Shown here piece after piece: positions 56,474 to 64,000 of a stretch of DNA of 64,000 nt. The stretch comes from Siminovitchia terrae (lineage in GTDB: Bacteria > Bacillota > Bacilli > Bacillales > Bacillaceae_C), in assembly GCF_003605405.2 (NCBI RefSeq), contig NZ_QYTW02000003.1:233285-297284 (forward strand), read 5' to 3'. Every line of letters begins with the position of its first letter. Positions within the stretch are counted from its first letter, which is position 1. A program made the translations under genes and the position numbers. Below the pieces are notes generated by a model. It made no database searches and was not told where the DNA came from. It worked only from the letters and a program-made list of their open reading frames with translations.

Positions 56474-58684
56474 TCAGTCCAGCGGAGCTTCTTCTTCCGC
56501 CTTGTCTTTTTCGGATTTCTTTTTTTCAACCATTTCAGTTTGGTTGGCGAAATTGGCAACAAGGTGGTCGCCAGCTGTTACTTTGGAGTTTGGCTTTATG
56601 TTTTGTTTCATCAAATAGCCGTTCCCCACCATATTAACCTTCAATTCTGCCAGTTTGGCCACTTTGAGAACATCCCGTTTTGACCATCCTGTCATATCCG
56701 GTATTGACAGTTTAGCGTCTGTCTTAATGACCACCTTCTCCCCTTCAATGACTCGATCTCCCTTCTTGGGAGAATGCGAGAGAATTTGTTTTCCATTCCC
56801 GAGGAGTACTGGCTTGAGGCCCTTTTCCTTTAAAAACTCTGTTGCTTCTTGAACATTCATGTCAGTTAGATCCGGCAATTCGGTGATAACCGCCTTCTCT
56901 TTCTTTTCAGGCTCAATGTTCAAATATTGAAGGCTGCTTTTCATTACCGGCTTAAATATTTCTGCAACGGGCAAAGCACCGTTTTCATCCTGCCTAAGCT
57001 TTGGCTTTTCTACAACCACATACATCACCAGCTTGGGATCATCCTTCGGAGCCATTCCCAAAAAAGAAAAAATATAATTTTCCCTTCCCTGCAAATATCC
57101 ACCATTTGGAGCAGCTATTTGTGCAGTTCCGGTTTTCCCTGCAACGGAATATCCATCAAGCTGATAAAATTGATTTCCGGTACCATTTTCCGCCGTAATG
57201 ACGGTTTCCAGAATATCTCTGACTTCTTTTGCACTCTTCGAGCTTAGTGGCTGTCCGCTCACCTCAGGCTTTGTTTCGGTGACATCGCCGGTAGCGGTGT
57301 CTACAATTTTATCCACCACATACGGTTTCATCATTTTTCCGTTATTGGCAATGGCTGAAGCTGCCTGGATCATCTGCATAGAGGTCACGGTTGTTCCTTG
57401 TCCAAAGACACTGGTTACTTTTTCAATCGGCCATTCATACAATATTTTTCCGCTTGCTTCATTCGGAAGGGCAATACCCGTTTTTTGCCCGAATTTAAAC
57501 TTATCCATATAGTCACGCCAAGTATCTGTGCCCATTTTTTCCAGTAGATAGGCAAATCCGACGTTGGAAGAACGTTGGACCCCTTCCAGATAGGTTATTG
57601 GACCCCAACCGTTTCCTTGATTATGGTCTTTGATCGGAGGTTGCTTATTGTTCAAATAGTACTTTCCGGATGGGAAGGTCGCATTCGGATTGAAGACCCC
57701 TTCCTCAACAGATGCAGCTAATGAAAATATTTTCATCGTCGAACCCGGTTCAAATGAACTTTCAACCACTTCGTTATGCCAATTTTTTTCTATTCCTTCT
57801 CGGGTGACCGGATGATAGGTGGGACGCTGTCCCATGCCGAGGATCGCCCCCGTTTTCGGATCAGCAACAATGGCAAGAATTCTCTCAGGTGAATATTTCT
57901 GATCCACCTTATTCATCGCATCTTCAAGAAAGGTTTGGATTTTTTTATCAAGGGTTAAATAAATGTCCTTACCGTTCTTTGGCTCTTTAATCTGTTTTTT
58001 GGAGTTAGGCAAAATAAAGTCCCAGACATCTCCCTTATATGTGAGGGAGCCATCCTTTCCGGTGAGCATTTCATTATAGCTTTTTTCCAACCCCGCTTTA
58101 CCGACGATTTCGGTAGATTCTCCATTAGACTGTTCCCCTTGGGCATAGCCAATCAAATGCGAAGCGAAAATACCGTTCGGATAAAATCGTTTCGTATCCT
58201 TAATGAAGCCTATGCCTGGCAGTTTCAACTTTTCGATTTCTTCCTTTACGCGGTGAGGAAGGTCCCGGCCAGCCGGACCAAATTCAACCTGTTTCCGTCC
58301 TTTTTTCGTCAGCCGTTCATAGATTTCCTGCTCGCTGAGCGAAATATGTTCCGAGAGTTTCTTGGCAGTTTCCTTTGGGTCTACCACGTGATGCGGACGC
58401 TTCGGGTCCAAAGTGACCTTCTTATCCATCACGGCGATTAGAGTATAAGATGCTGAGTCTTCGGCGATTACCTCACCTTCGCGGTCATAAATGGTCCCTC
58501 TCTTGGCTTTTAGCACATCAGTCCGTTTATACAATTGCGATGCTTTAGCAGCCAGCGCCTGCCCCTTCACTTCTCCTGTATACTGGATAGTTATGAAACG
58601 AACGGCCAAGACAAAAAAAAGCAGCCCGAATATAAAAAATAACAGTGCTGCTCCTATGTTTCTATTTTTTTTTTGAACATTCAT
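56474..58684 (-). CDS. pbpB: Division-specific transpeptidase PBP2b
   Basis: The 736-residue class B PBP has an N-terminal membrane helix (about 12-32), dimerisation domain, transpeptidase motifs EPGSTMKIF, RSSNVG and GKTGTAQ, and two C-terminal PASTA domains (about 590-715). The C-terminus is highly charged (KKKSEKDKAEEEA). It makes septal crosslinks. The ATG overlaps the ftsL stop by four bases. Confidence 0.96.
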   Translation of the reverse strand: MNVQKKNRNIGAALLFFIFGLLFFVLAVRFITIQYTGEVKGQALAAKASQLYKRTDVLKAKRGTIYDREGEVIAEDSASYTLIAVMDKKVTLDPKRPHHVVDPKETAKKLSEHISLSEQEIYERLTKKGRKQVEFGPAGRDLPHRVKEEIEKLKLPGIGFIKDTKRFYPNGIFASHLIGYAQGEQSNGESTEIVGKAGLEKSYNEMLTGKDGSLTYKGDVWDFILPNSKKQIKEPKNGKDIYLTLDKKIQTFLEDAMNKVDQKYSPERILAIVADPKTGAILGMGQRPTYHPVTREGIEKNWHNEVVESSFEPGSTMKIFSLAASVEEGVFNPNATFPSGKYYLNNKQPPIKDHNQGNGWGPITYLEGVQRSSNVGFAYLLEKMGTDTWRDYMDKFKFGQKTGIALPNEASGKILYEWPIEKVTSVFGQGTTVTSMQMIQAASAIANNGKMMKPYVVDKIVDTATGDVTETKPEVSGQPLSSKSAKEVRDILETVITAENGTGNQFYQLDGYSVAGKTGTAQIAAPNGGYLQGRENYIFSFLGMAPKDDPKLVMYVVVEKPKLRQDENGALPVAEIFKPVMKSSLQYLNIEPEKKEKAVITELPDLTDMNVQEATEFLKEKGLKPVLLGNGKQILSHSPKKGDRVIEGEKVVIKTDAKLSIPDMTGWSKRDVLKVAKLAELKVNMVGNGYLMKQNIKPNSKVTAGDHLVANFANQTEMVEKKKSEKDKAEEEAPLD

Positions 58685-59037
58685 CGATTCTCAACAACCT
58701 TAACATTATTCTCGTTCAGATTTAGGCCCAGTTCTTTGGCTTTTTTCCAAACCCGCTCATATCTGCTGAGTTCGTCAACTTGCATCGCTAAGTCAGCATT
58801 CACTTTTTCATGTTTCTGGATGTTTCTTTCCACTTCCTGAGCTTCTTTATTCGTATCGTAGACTGCAGCTTGAACTGTAATAATTTTTACGGCCATAAAA
58901 ATTATAAAGGCAGCGAGAAGCAAATACAACACTTTTTCGCCCGGACTTATTTTTACATGTCGCCGAACTGTTGTTTTTTGAACTTCCTTTTGCTGAACAC
59001 TATTATTTTGTTGGAGTTGTTGTGCCAAGTTACTCAT
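58681..59037 (-). CDS. ftsL: Cell division protein FtsL
   Basis: The 118-residue bitopic protein has a basic cytoplasmic tail, one membrane helix (VLYLLLAAFIIFMAVKIITVQAAVY, about 35-59) and an extracytoplasmic leucine-zipper coiled coil (NKEAQEVERNIQKHEKVNADLAMQVDEL). It bridges DivIC/DivIB and PBP2b. The identification is based on topology, size and position between rsmH and pbpB. Confidence 0.94.
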   Translation of the reverse strand: MSNLAQQLQQNNSVQQKEVQKTTVRRHVKISPGEKVLYLLLAAFIIFMAVKIITVQAAVYDTNKEAQEVERNIQKHEKVNADLAMQVDELSRYERVWKKAKELGLNLNENNVKVVENR

Positions 59038-59067
59038 TGACTTCCCCCATTTCTGACTGTTTTTAGA

Positions 59068-60000
59068 TTATAATTTTTCGGCTATCCGTAGTTTCGCTGA
59101 TCTCGAGCGGTTATTGGCTGTCAATTCAGCTTCTACTGGTACAATCGGCTTTCTATTTACTAGTTTCAGTACAGGTTTGTATTCTTCTGGAATGACCGGC
59201 AATCCCGGCGGAAGGTCAGGTCCTTCGCTGGCTTCCTTGAACACATGCTTACAAATCCGGTCTTCAAGGGAATGGAATGTGATGACACTGATCCGCCCTC
59301 CTGAATTCAATAACTCGATAGCCTGCCTCAAAGAGTTTTCAAAAACTTTCAATTCGTCATTGACAGCAATCCGAATGGCCTGAAAAATCCGTTTAGCCGG
59401 GTGACCTCCTTTTCTCCGCGCAGGAGCCGGAATACTATCTTTAATAATTTCTACCAGCTCGCCTGTTGTCTTAATAGGCCGTTTCTTTCTTGTTGCCTCA
59501 ATATTCCTCGCCACTTGTTTCGAAAATTTCTCTTCTCCATACCGAAAGAAAATTCGCACCAAGTCTTCATATGGCCATTCGTTCACAACATCATAGGCCG
59601 AGACGTCTCCGTCCAAGTCCATCCTCATATCCAATGGCGCATCGTGGTGATAACTAAAACCCCGCTCAGGATTATCCAACTGCGGTGAGGAAACTCCAAG
59701 ATCGTAAAGAATACCATCCACACGCGTAATACCCAACTTCTCTAATTCTTCAGCCAAATACTTAAAATTACTTTTCACCAAAATCAATTGGTCTTTGTGT
59801 TCTGCTAGCTTCTTACTTGCATGATCAATGGCTGTCTCATCCTGATCAAAGGCAATCAGTTTTCCTTCATCTGATAATTGGGACAAAAGGTAGGAGCTAT
59901 GTCCTGCACCGCCTAGCGTGCAATCAACATATATACCATTCGGCTTTATATCCAGACCATCAACTGTTTCTTTAAGCAATACCGTCGTATGTGAAAACAC
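59068..60000 (-). CDS. rsmH: 16S rRNA (cytosine-1402-N4)-methyltransferase RsmH (MraW)
   Basis: The 310-residue methyltransferase has [13 protein letters not shown], the SAM loop [47 protein letters not shown] and [15 protein letters not shown]. It methylates C1402 of 16S rRNA. GTG start at 60000. It follows mraZ in the standard order. Confidence 0.96.
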   Translation of the reverse strand: MFSHTTVLLKETVDGLDIKPNGIYVDCTLGGAGHSSYLLSQLSDEGKLIAFDQDETAIDHASKKLAEHKDQLILVKSNFKYLAEELEKLGITRVDGILYDLGVSSPQLDNPERGFSYHHDAPLDMRMDLDGDVSAYDVVNEWPYEDLVRIFFRYGEEKFSKQVARNIEATRKKRPIKTTGELVEIIKDSIPAPARRKGGHPAKRIFQAIRIAVNDELKVFENSLRQAIELLNSGGRISVITFHSLEDRICKHVFKEASEGPDLPPGLPVIPEEYKPVLKLVNRKPIVPVEAELTANNRSRSAKLRIAEKL

Positions 60001-60043
60001 TTTTCAATTCACCATCCAAATCTATTCCGAAAGTTGGAGCATT

Positions 60044-60475
60044 CTATATATCGAAGTCAATCATATTCTCGGCTATTTCTGCAAAAGACTCTTCAGATGC
60101 TGAGAAATAGTCTTCCCATAAATCTTTGCTCCAAATCTCAAAACGACTGGATACTCCTAAAATAACACATTCTTTTTCCAGTTTCGCATAGCCAAGAAGA
60201 GATGCGGGCAAATTAACCCTGCCCTGCTTGTCCAGTTCACATTCCACGGCCCCCGAGAAGAAAAATCGGGTAAAAGCACGTGCGTCTTTCTTGGTAAGTG
60301 GGAGAGCTTTTAATTTTTCTTCGATCTGTTTCCATTCTTCCATTGGGTAGCCAAATAAACATTGATCCAACCCCCGGGTAATAACGAACGAATCACCCAA
60401 GTGCTCTCTATATTTAGCAGGCACAATCAAGCGGCCTTTTGTATCAATGTTATGTTGGTATTCACCCATGAACAT
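60044..60475 (-). CDS. mraZ: Transcriptional regulator MraZ
   Basis: The 143-residue protein has two AbrB-like DxxxR folds: [23 protein letters not shown] and [21 protein letters not shown]. MraZ binds repeats upstream of its own gene and controls the dcw cluster. ATG 60475 gives the canonical length; the in-frame extension to 60490 is not supported. TGGGG repeats lie just upstream. Confidence 0.95.
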   Translation of the reverse strand: MFMGEYQHNIDTKGRLIVPAKYREHLGDSFVITRGLDQCLFGYPMEEWKQIEEKLKALPLTKKDARAFTRFFFSGAVECELDKQGRVNLPASLLGYAKLEKECVILGVSSRFEIWSKDLWEDYFSASEESFAEIAENMIDFDI

Positions 60476-60482
60476 GACCTTT

Positions 60483-60533
60483 GCCCCCACTTTCTATAAT
60501 AACTGTACCACAATCCCCCACTTGCCACCACCA
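60483..60533 (-). promoter_or_regulatory. Candidate MraZ-binding repeats upstream of mraZ
   Basis: On the minus strand AAAGTGGGGGC (60483-60493), AAGTGGGGGA (60514-60523) and GGTGGTGGC (60524-60532) form repeated GTGGGG/GTGG boxes around a TATTAT-like -10. MraZ of other bacteria binds TGGGN or AAAGTGG-type repeats. The exact Bacillus box is inferred. Confidence 0.5.
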
Positions 60534-60576
60534 TTTTTTTAATGAATATTCCAGGGTTTTTATCATCGATTTTCGA

Positions 60577-60615
60577 TAAAAAAAAAGCCTGCTCCCAAGG
60601 AAGCGGCTTTTTTCC
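60577..60615 (-). terminator. Intrinsic terminator after bshC
   Basis: AAAAAAGCC-T-GCT pairs with AGC-GGCTTTTTT (12 bp with one bulge), followed on the minus strand by a long T tract, just after the bshC stop. It separates bshC from the dcw cluster. Confidence 0.8.
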
Positions 60616-60617
60616 AT

Positions 60618-62246
60618 TTAAATTCTTATAATTTTATGTCTGCCGTCAAACTCATATGGCAAATTTAACAATCCATCGATAAATTTCGTTCCGTATTCAT
60701 TCAGATAATAAAAGATGTTCCAAATTCTTTCCTGGGGCTGGCCATTTGGTCTGAGCATTTTCTCCACACAAACATATTTGTCCAGCTGGGAGCTATGCTT
60801 CTTTGTCATGCTGTCTTCCACTTTTCTCTGCAAAAATTCCAATTGCCTGATTTGCAATGCCAAACTAGTTTCCGCAAGTTGAACATGCCCCCGGTCAATT
60901 TCCCCTACTTTTGCAATGATTTTCTGATAATGGTCACTCAATTCTTCTTTCGTATCTTTTATCAGTGACTCAAATCCGCCATCCTTAATGGAAGCCAAAA
61001 AACGATTTCGATCTTCAGCTGTTCCTTTTTCCAACACCTTATCAATTGACAAATTTAAGTCAGCAAGATTTCGATCTGTCGTCTTATCGAGAAGTGTAAT
61101 ATTGAGCCTCGGTACAATCGGCGGCATTTGGCTTTCCATTGCCTGAAATGCAGGGAGCAATTCTCCCCAATAGGCAATCTCACCAGGCCCTGCAATAAAT
61201 GCCAAGGTTGGAAACAACCATTCCTGCATAAGCGGGCGTGTAACGACATTATTACTAAATCTCTCAGGATATGATTCCAGTAGTTCAAATAACTCCAGAT
61301 CAGTAAATCTCAATTCGTTTGTCTTGCTGACAAATACCTTCTCGATTGGATCGAACTCCAACAGCTCCCGCTCATTTTCATGGTAATAAAATAAGTTCGC
61401 CGCGTAATCATCGATTTCAATCGCATTGGAAAAGCCCCTGCTTTGTTTCTTTCTTTGTTGAGAGAGCACGGCATCAGTGATCATTTGCCTGTCATGAATG
61501 ACTCGGGAGAAAAATGGCTTTTCAAGCTGACGGAGCTTCGGATCAGCAGAGTCAATGAGAAGCAAGCCGTAATCTTTGAAGAAATACATGATCAAATAGG
61601 AAAAGAACTCAGTAAAAGTTCTTGTATTTGAGATGGCTTCATCAACGACTGTTAGCATTTCCTTTGTATGGGAACGGTCACCAAAATACGAAAAAATCTG
61701 GCTAGTCCATGCTTGCATTTTCTCTTTATCGAAGACAATATGGGAAGCCATCATTTTGCCTGAAAAAGCTTCGTGGTAATTCTTCTTTTTAAAATTCTCT
61801 TTCTTCGGGGCAAATATATGATTGATTTCCAAATGGTCATGGTCTTCACCTGCAATCCAAAAGATTGGAACGACAGGCTGCTCCAATTCCTTTTCCTGCT
61901 GCTCAGCCAGTTTTATGATTGAAATAATTTTATGTATCGTATATAGGGGGCCAGTCAATAAGCCGGCCTGCTGTCCGCCGATGACTACAACGGATCTGTT
62001 GTCCCTGAATTTCTTGAGTGAATGCTGGGTAGCGGCAGAACTTGGAAACTTCTTCATATAATGATCGATGCATTCAGCAATTTCTTCCCGGGCAAATTCC
62101 CGTTCCATCAAATCACCATATCGCTGCCGATAAATTGTTTCTTCTTTTATATTATATTGAAAGAAATCTTTTACAGATTCCATATCTTCAATGTAAAGCG
62201 AAGCAAAGCGATTTGTTGCCAAAACGGCAGCATTTTCCAATTCCAT
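60618..62246 (-). CDS. bshC: Bacillithiol biosynthesis cysteine-adding enzyme BshC (YllA)
   Basis: The 542-residue protein matches the BshC family: Rossmann-like core with VVIGGQQAGLLTGPLYTIHKIISIIKLAE, PVFWIAGEDHDHLEINHIF and PTLAFIAGPGEIAYWGELLPAF, plus a long C-terminal coiled coil. It adds Cys to GlcN-malate to form bacillithiol, the low-molecular-weight thiol of bacilli. It lies upstream of mraZ as in B. subtilis. Confidence 0.95.
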   Translation of the reverse strand: MELENAAVLATNRFASLYIEDMESVKDFFQYNIKEETIYRQRYGDLMEREFAREEIAECIDHYMKKFPSSAATQHSLKKFRDNRSVVVIGGQQAGLLTGPLYTIHKIISIIKLAEQQEKELEQPVVPIFWIAGEDHDHLEINHIFAPKKENFKKKNYHEAFSGKMMASHIVFDKEKMQAWTSQIFSYFGDRSHTKEMLTVVDEAISNTRTFTEFFSYLIMYFFKDYGLLLIDSADPKLRQLEKPFFSRVIHDRQMITDAVLSQQRKKQSRGFSNAIEIDDYAANLFYYHENERELLEFDPIEKVFVSKTNELRFTDLELFELLESYPERFSNNVVTRPLMQEWLFPTLAFIAGPGEIAYWGELLPAFQAMESQMPPIVPRLNITLLDKTTDRNLADLNLSIDKVLEKGTAEDRNRFLASIKDGGFESLIKDTKEELSDHYQKIIAKVGEIDRGHVQLAETSLALQIRQLEFLQRKVEDSMTKKHSSQLDKYVCVEKMLRPNGQPQERIWNIFYYLNEYGTKFIDGLLNLPYEFDGRHKIIRI

Positions 62247-62337
62247 CTATGTACTTCCTTTCTCCTATCTGTTTCAATCACAAAAAGTATAGCAAACTAT
62301 ATGAATAAATGACATTTTCCTGCTTAAAGCCGCCATA

Positions 62338-62733
62338 CTAGACGCTGAAAATCAAGTTTTTTGCCCTCGTTATAATTCCAAACAAAAGGAGACTGATGTA
62401 AAAAACTGAAAACATAAGAAAGTTTAGACGCAGGTAACCTGCAAACACTTTCCAGTAAATGATCTCTTCTCTTGTTTTCCAATGCAAGAAAGTGAAGAAC
62501 ACAGCTGTGATCAGCATGAATAATATAATGACAAACAAATAGGAGCTTTCCCATATGGTCATGATTAAAAAATGAACGGATATAACTAGGATGAATGTAG
62601 TTAAATAAATGGCAGCATTTAGCGCTTTTTTATGATTCCTTGTTAATTGTTTAACGATAGTGAATACAACAATGTAGAAAAGGAGTGGCACTGTTATGAA
62701 TAAGGCTGCTGCTGATGAAAAAAGAGTTCCCAC
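62338..62733 (-). CDS. DUF3397 family membrane protein
   Basis: The 131-residue protein has four hydrophobic segments (about 6-28, 40-60, 64-84 and 105-127) with a short charged loop KTREEIIYWK. The family is found in Bacillaceae next to panE and bshC; its function is unknown. It starts at GTG 62733 ten bases after the panE stop, with AGGAAAGGAG overlapping the end of panE, so the two are probably cotranscribed. Confidence 0.8.
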   Translation of the reverse strand: MGTLFSSAAALFITVPLLFYIVVFTIVKQLTRNHKKALNAAIYLTTFILVISVHFLIMTIWESSYLFVIILFMLITAVFFTFLHWKTREEIIYWKVFAGYLRLNFLMFSVFYISLLLFGIITRAKNLIFSV

Positions 62734-62742
62734 TTTGCTTGC

Positions 62743-63636
62743 TCATCTCCTTTCCTGTTCAATTCCTTTGACCATGACGTAAGCCATTTGAATGGTCTTA
62801 AGCTTGGCCCCTTTTCTTTCTGCCACCTTTAGGATATATCCCAATATAGCATCTATTTCTGTTTTTCTGCCTTCTTGGATATCCTTCAACATAGATGAAG
62901 TGTTGTGTTTTGTATTTTTGCAAATACCAATGACCCTATTAAAGACTTCTTCTTTTTCCCCCAGTGGAAAGATTGAATAAATTTCCTCAAACATTAATCT
63001 CAATAACTCGTAATAATACGGATTATCAACTAGGCGTCCGTTCTTCACCTGAAAAACCACCGTCAGAGGATTAATCAACGCATTTGCAATCAGTTTATTA
63101 ATCAGGATTGTGCGATATTCCTCATAGAAGCTGACAGGAAATTGAGGATCAGCACTCATTGGAAAGCTTTTTTCCATCTCATAGGTCCCCTTATAAACTG
63201 ATACGTTTGTCTGCCCGACTCCATTATGTGAAACAGTCCAGTCATTCAATCTCTTGGCACCGTGCTCCACCGTCGCAACCAAGATAGTCTTTTGCGGCAG
63301 AATATTCAAAAGCTCAAGATGCCCCATTCCGTTTTGTATGAAACATAGCGGTATAGCTTTTGAAGCTGAGCTCAGCAAAGTCATTACCTGTGGTAAATCG
63401 TATTGCTTTACAGCCACAATCAAAATGTCTTGATCCGAGATGATGCAGTCTCCAAATTTGGCATCAACTGCAATCACTTTTTCCTCTCCATCTTGGAAAC
63501 AAAGGCGGATTCCCATTTCCTTGATTTTTTGTGCTTGTTCCTCACGTTTTGTAAAAATAGTCACTTCATGGTTCTGTCCCAAATATGCTCCAAACAACAG
63601 GCCAATGGAACCTCCACCAATTATACCTACTCGCAT
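62743..63636 (-). CDS. panE: 2-dehydropantoate 2-reductase (ketopantoate reductase)
   Basis: The 297-residue protein has the NADPH motif VGIIGGGSIGLLFGAYLG, the VAVKQYDL and CFIQNGMGHLELL blocks, and the catalytic Lys in LINKLIANALINPLTVVF. It reduces ketopantoate to pantoate for coenzyme A. It corresponds to B. subtilis YlbQ by position. ATG 63636 follows AGGTGATTGG. Confidence 0.92.
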   Translation of the reverse strand: MRVGIIGGGSIGLLFGAYLGQNHEVTIFTKREEQAQKIKEMGIRLCFQDGEEKVIAVDAKFGDCIISDQDILIVAVKQYDLPQVMTLLSSASKAIPLCFIQNGMGHLELLNILPQKTILVATVEHGAKRLNDWTVSHNGVGQTNVSVYKGTYEMEKSFPMSADPQFPVSFYEEYRTILINKLIANALINPLTVVFQVKNGRLVDNPYYYELLRLMFEEIYSIFPLGEKEEVFNRVIGICKNTKHNTSSMLKDIQEGRKTEIDAILGYILKVAERKGAKLKTIQMAYVMVKGIEQERR

Positions 63637-63664
63637 CCAATCACCTAATTACTTAATTACTTAA

Positions 63665-63859
63665 ATCAAATGCGCCTTGGCGTATTTGCGCCCAGATTTT
63701 ATCGAGCTCCGCTCGATAAATTTCCTCTGAAAATCTGCGGCATCCGCCGAAGGCTTTAACTTTATTCAGCCGGGGTTTGAACCCCCGCTGATTTGAATAC
63801 CAATATGCTTTCATCTCACCACTTACAGAAGTGGGAGACTTCTGCTGAATGAAGTTAAA
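63665..63859 (+). repeat. 195-bp structured interspersed repeat, copy 4
   Basis: It starts 29 bases upstream of the panE start codon, so the panE promoter must be inside or beyond it. The stem ATCGAGC/GCTCGAT and the 16-bp closing helix are kept; the middle CTGAAT is changed to CTGATT, which weakens the alternative hairpin but not the closing helix. Confidence 0.9.
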
Positions 63860-63913
63860 CTTACTATTATTGTTATTTTAGCAAATGAACATTCTCCAGC
63901 CTATTCCTTTTCC

Positions 63914-63954
63914 ATAAAAAAATTCCTCTTACTGAAAAAAGAGGAATTTTTTTA
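63914..63954. terminator. Bidirectional terminator between repeat copies 4 and 5
   Basis: AAAAATTCCTCTT/AAGAGGAATTTTT is a 13-bp stem with an eight-base loop and A/T tracts on both sides. The gene it serves lies outside the window to the right, or it ends transcripts of copy 4. Confidence 0.8.
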
Positions 63955-63980
63955 TTCCGCTATAAGGCCCCAGGTGTAAG

Positions 63981-64000
63981 ATCAAATGCACCTTGGCGTA
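63981..64000 (+). repeat. 195-bp structured interspersed repeat, copy 5 (cut by window edge)
   Basis: The last 20 bases read ATCAAATGCACCTTGGCGTA, the start of the repeat with one change (GCGCC to GCACC). It lies 121 bases after the end of copy 4 in the same orientation. Confidence 0.75.

Overview
The window is a chromosomal segment of an endospore-forming member of the Bacillaceae, related to but clearly not Bacillus subtilis. The evidence is the gene order (the recG-fakA-rpmB-spoVM-prkC-priA-gmk block, the pyr operon, the ileS-divIVA-ylm block, spoIIGA-sigE-sigG and the dcw cluster), the sporulation genes spoVM, sigG, sigE, spoIIGA, spoVE and spoVD, the DAP-type MurE motif DNPR, and close protein similarity to B. 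subtilis throughout. Almost every gene lies on the minus strand, so the B. subtilis order reads from right to left. Only rpmB and rqcH are on the plus strand. I saw no tRNA, rRNA, CRISPR array, prophage or insertion sequence.

Layout in transcription order (right to left): panE, a DUF3397 membrane protein and bshC; the dcw cell-wall and division cluster mraZ-rsmH-ftsL-pbpB-spoVD-murE-(orphan Mur N-terminal domain)-mraY-murD-spoVE-murG-murB-divIB-ftsA-ftsZ; the sporulation sigma block spoIIGA-sigE-sigG; ylmC-ylmE-sepF-ylmG-ylmH-divIVA; T-box-controlled ileS; lspA-rluD; the PyrR-attenuated pyr operon pyrR-pyrB-pyrC-carA-carB-pyrF-pyrE; rqcH (plus strand) divergent from a Ca-type P-ATPase; yloC-remA-gmk-rpoZ-coaBC-priA-def-fmt-rsmB-prpC-prkC-rsgA-rpe-thiN; spoVM; rpmB (plus); and yloU-fakA-recG, with recG cut by the left edge. 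Themes are peptidoglycan precursor synthesis and septation (dcw, sepF, divIVA), the switch to sporulation gene expression, pyrimidine synthesis, and translation initiation and quality control.

Regulatory signals readable in the sequence include two PyrR attenuators and a consensus SigA promoter for pyr, an ileS T-box, a spoIIG promoter with a long spacer and a possible 0A box, a SigF-type promoter with a 14-bp spacer plus a start-site hairpin and GTG start for sigG, a SigH promoter for ftsA-ftsZ, and TGGGG boxes before mraZ.

The most unusual points are: (1) CarA lacks the catalytic Cys and His of its glutaminase site (Gly246 and Glu331 instead) although carB looks intact; (2) a 195-bp structured repeat occurs in five direct copies, two of them flanking sigE exactly, and its wobble pairs favour a plus-strand RNA; (3) a free-standing Mur-ligase N-terminal domain is coupled between murE and mraY; (4) fmt has no ATG, GTG or TTG start that preserves its first beta strand and appears to start at ATT; (5) many genes normally found in these blocks are missing (rlmN, pyrP, pyrK, pyrD, ylyA, ylmD, ylxW, ylxX, sbp). 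Several longer gaps are filled by interspersed repeats.
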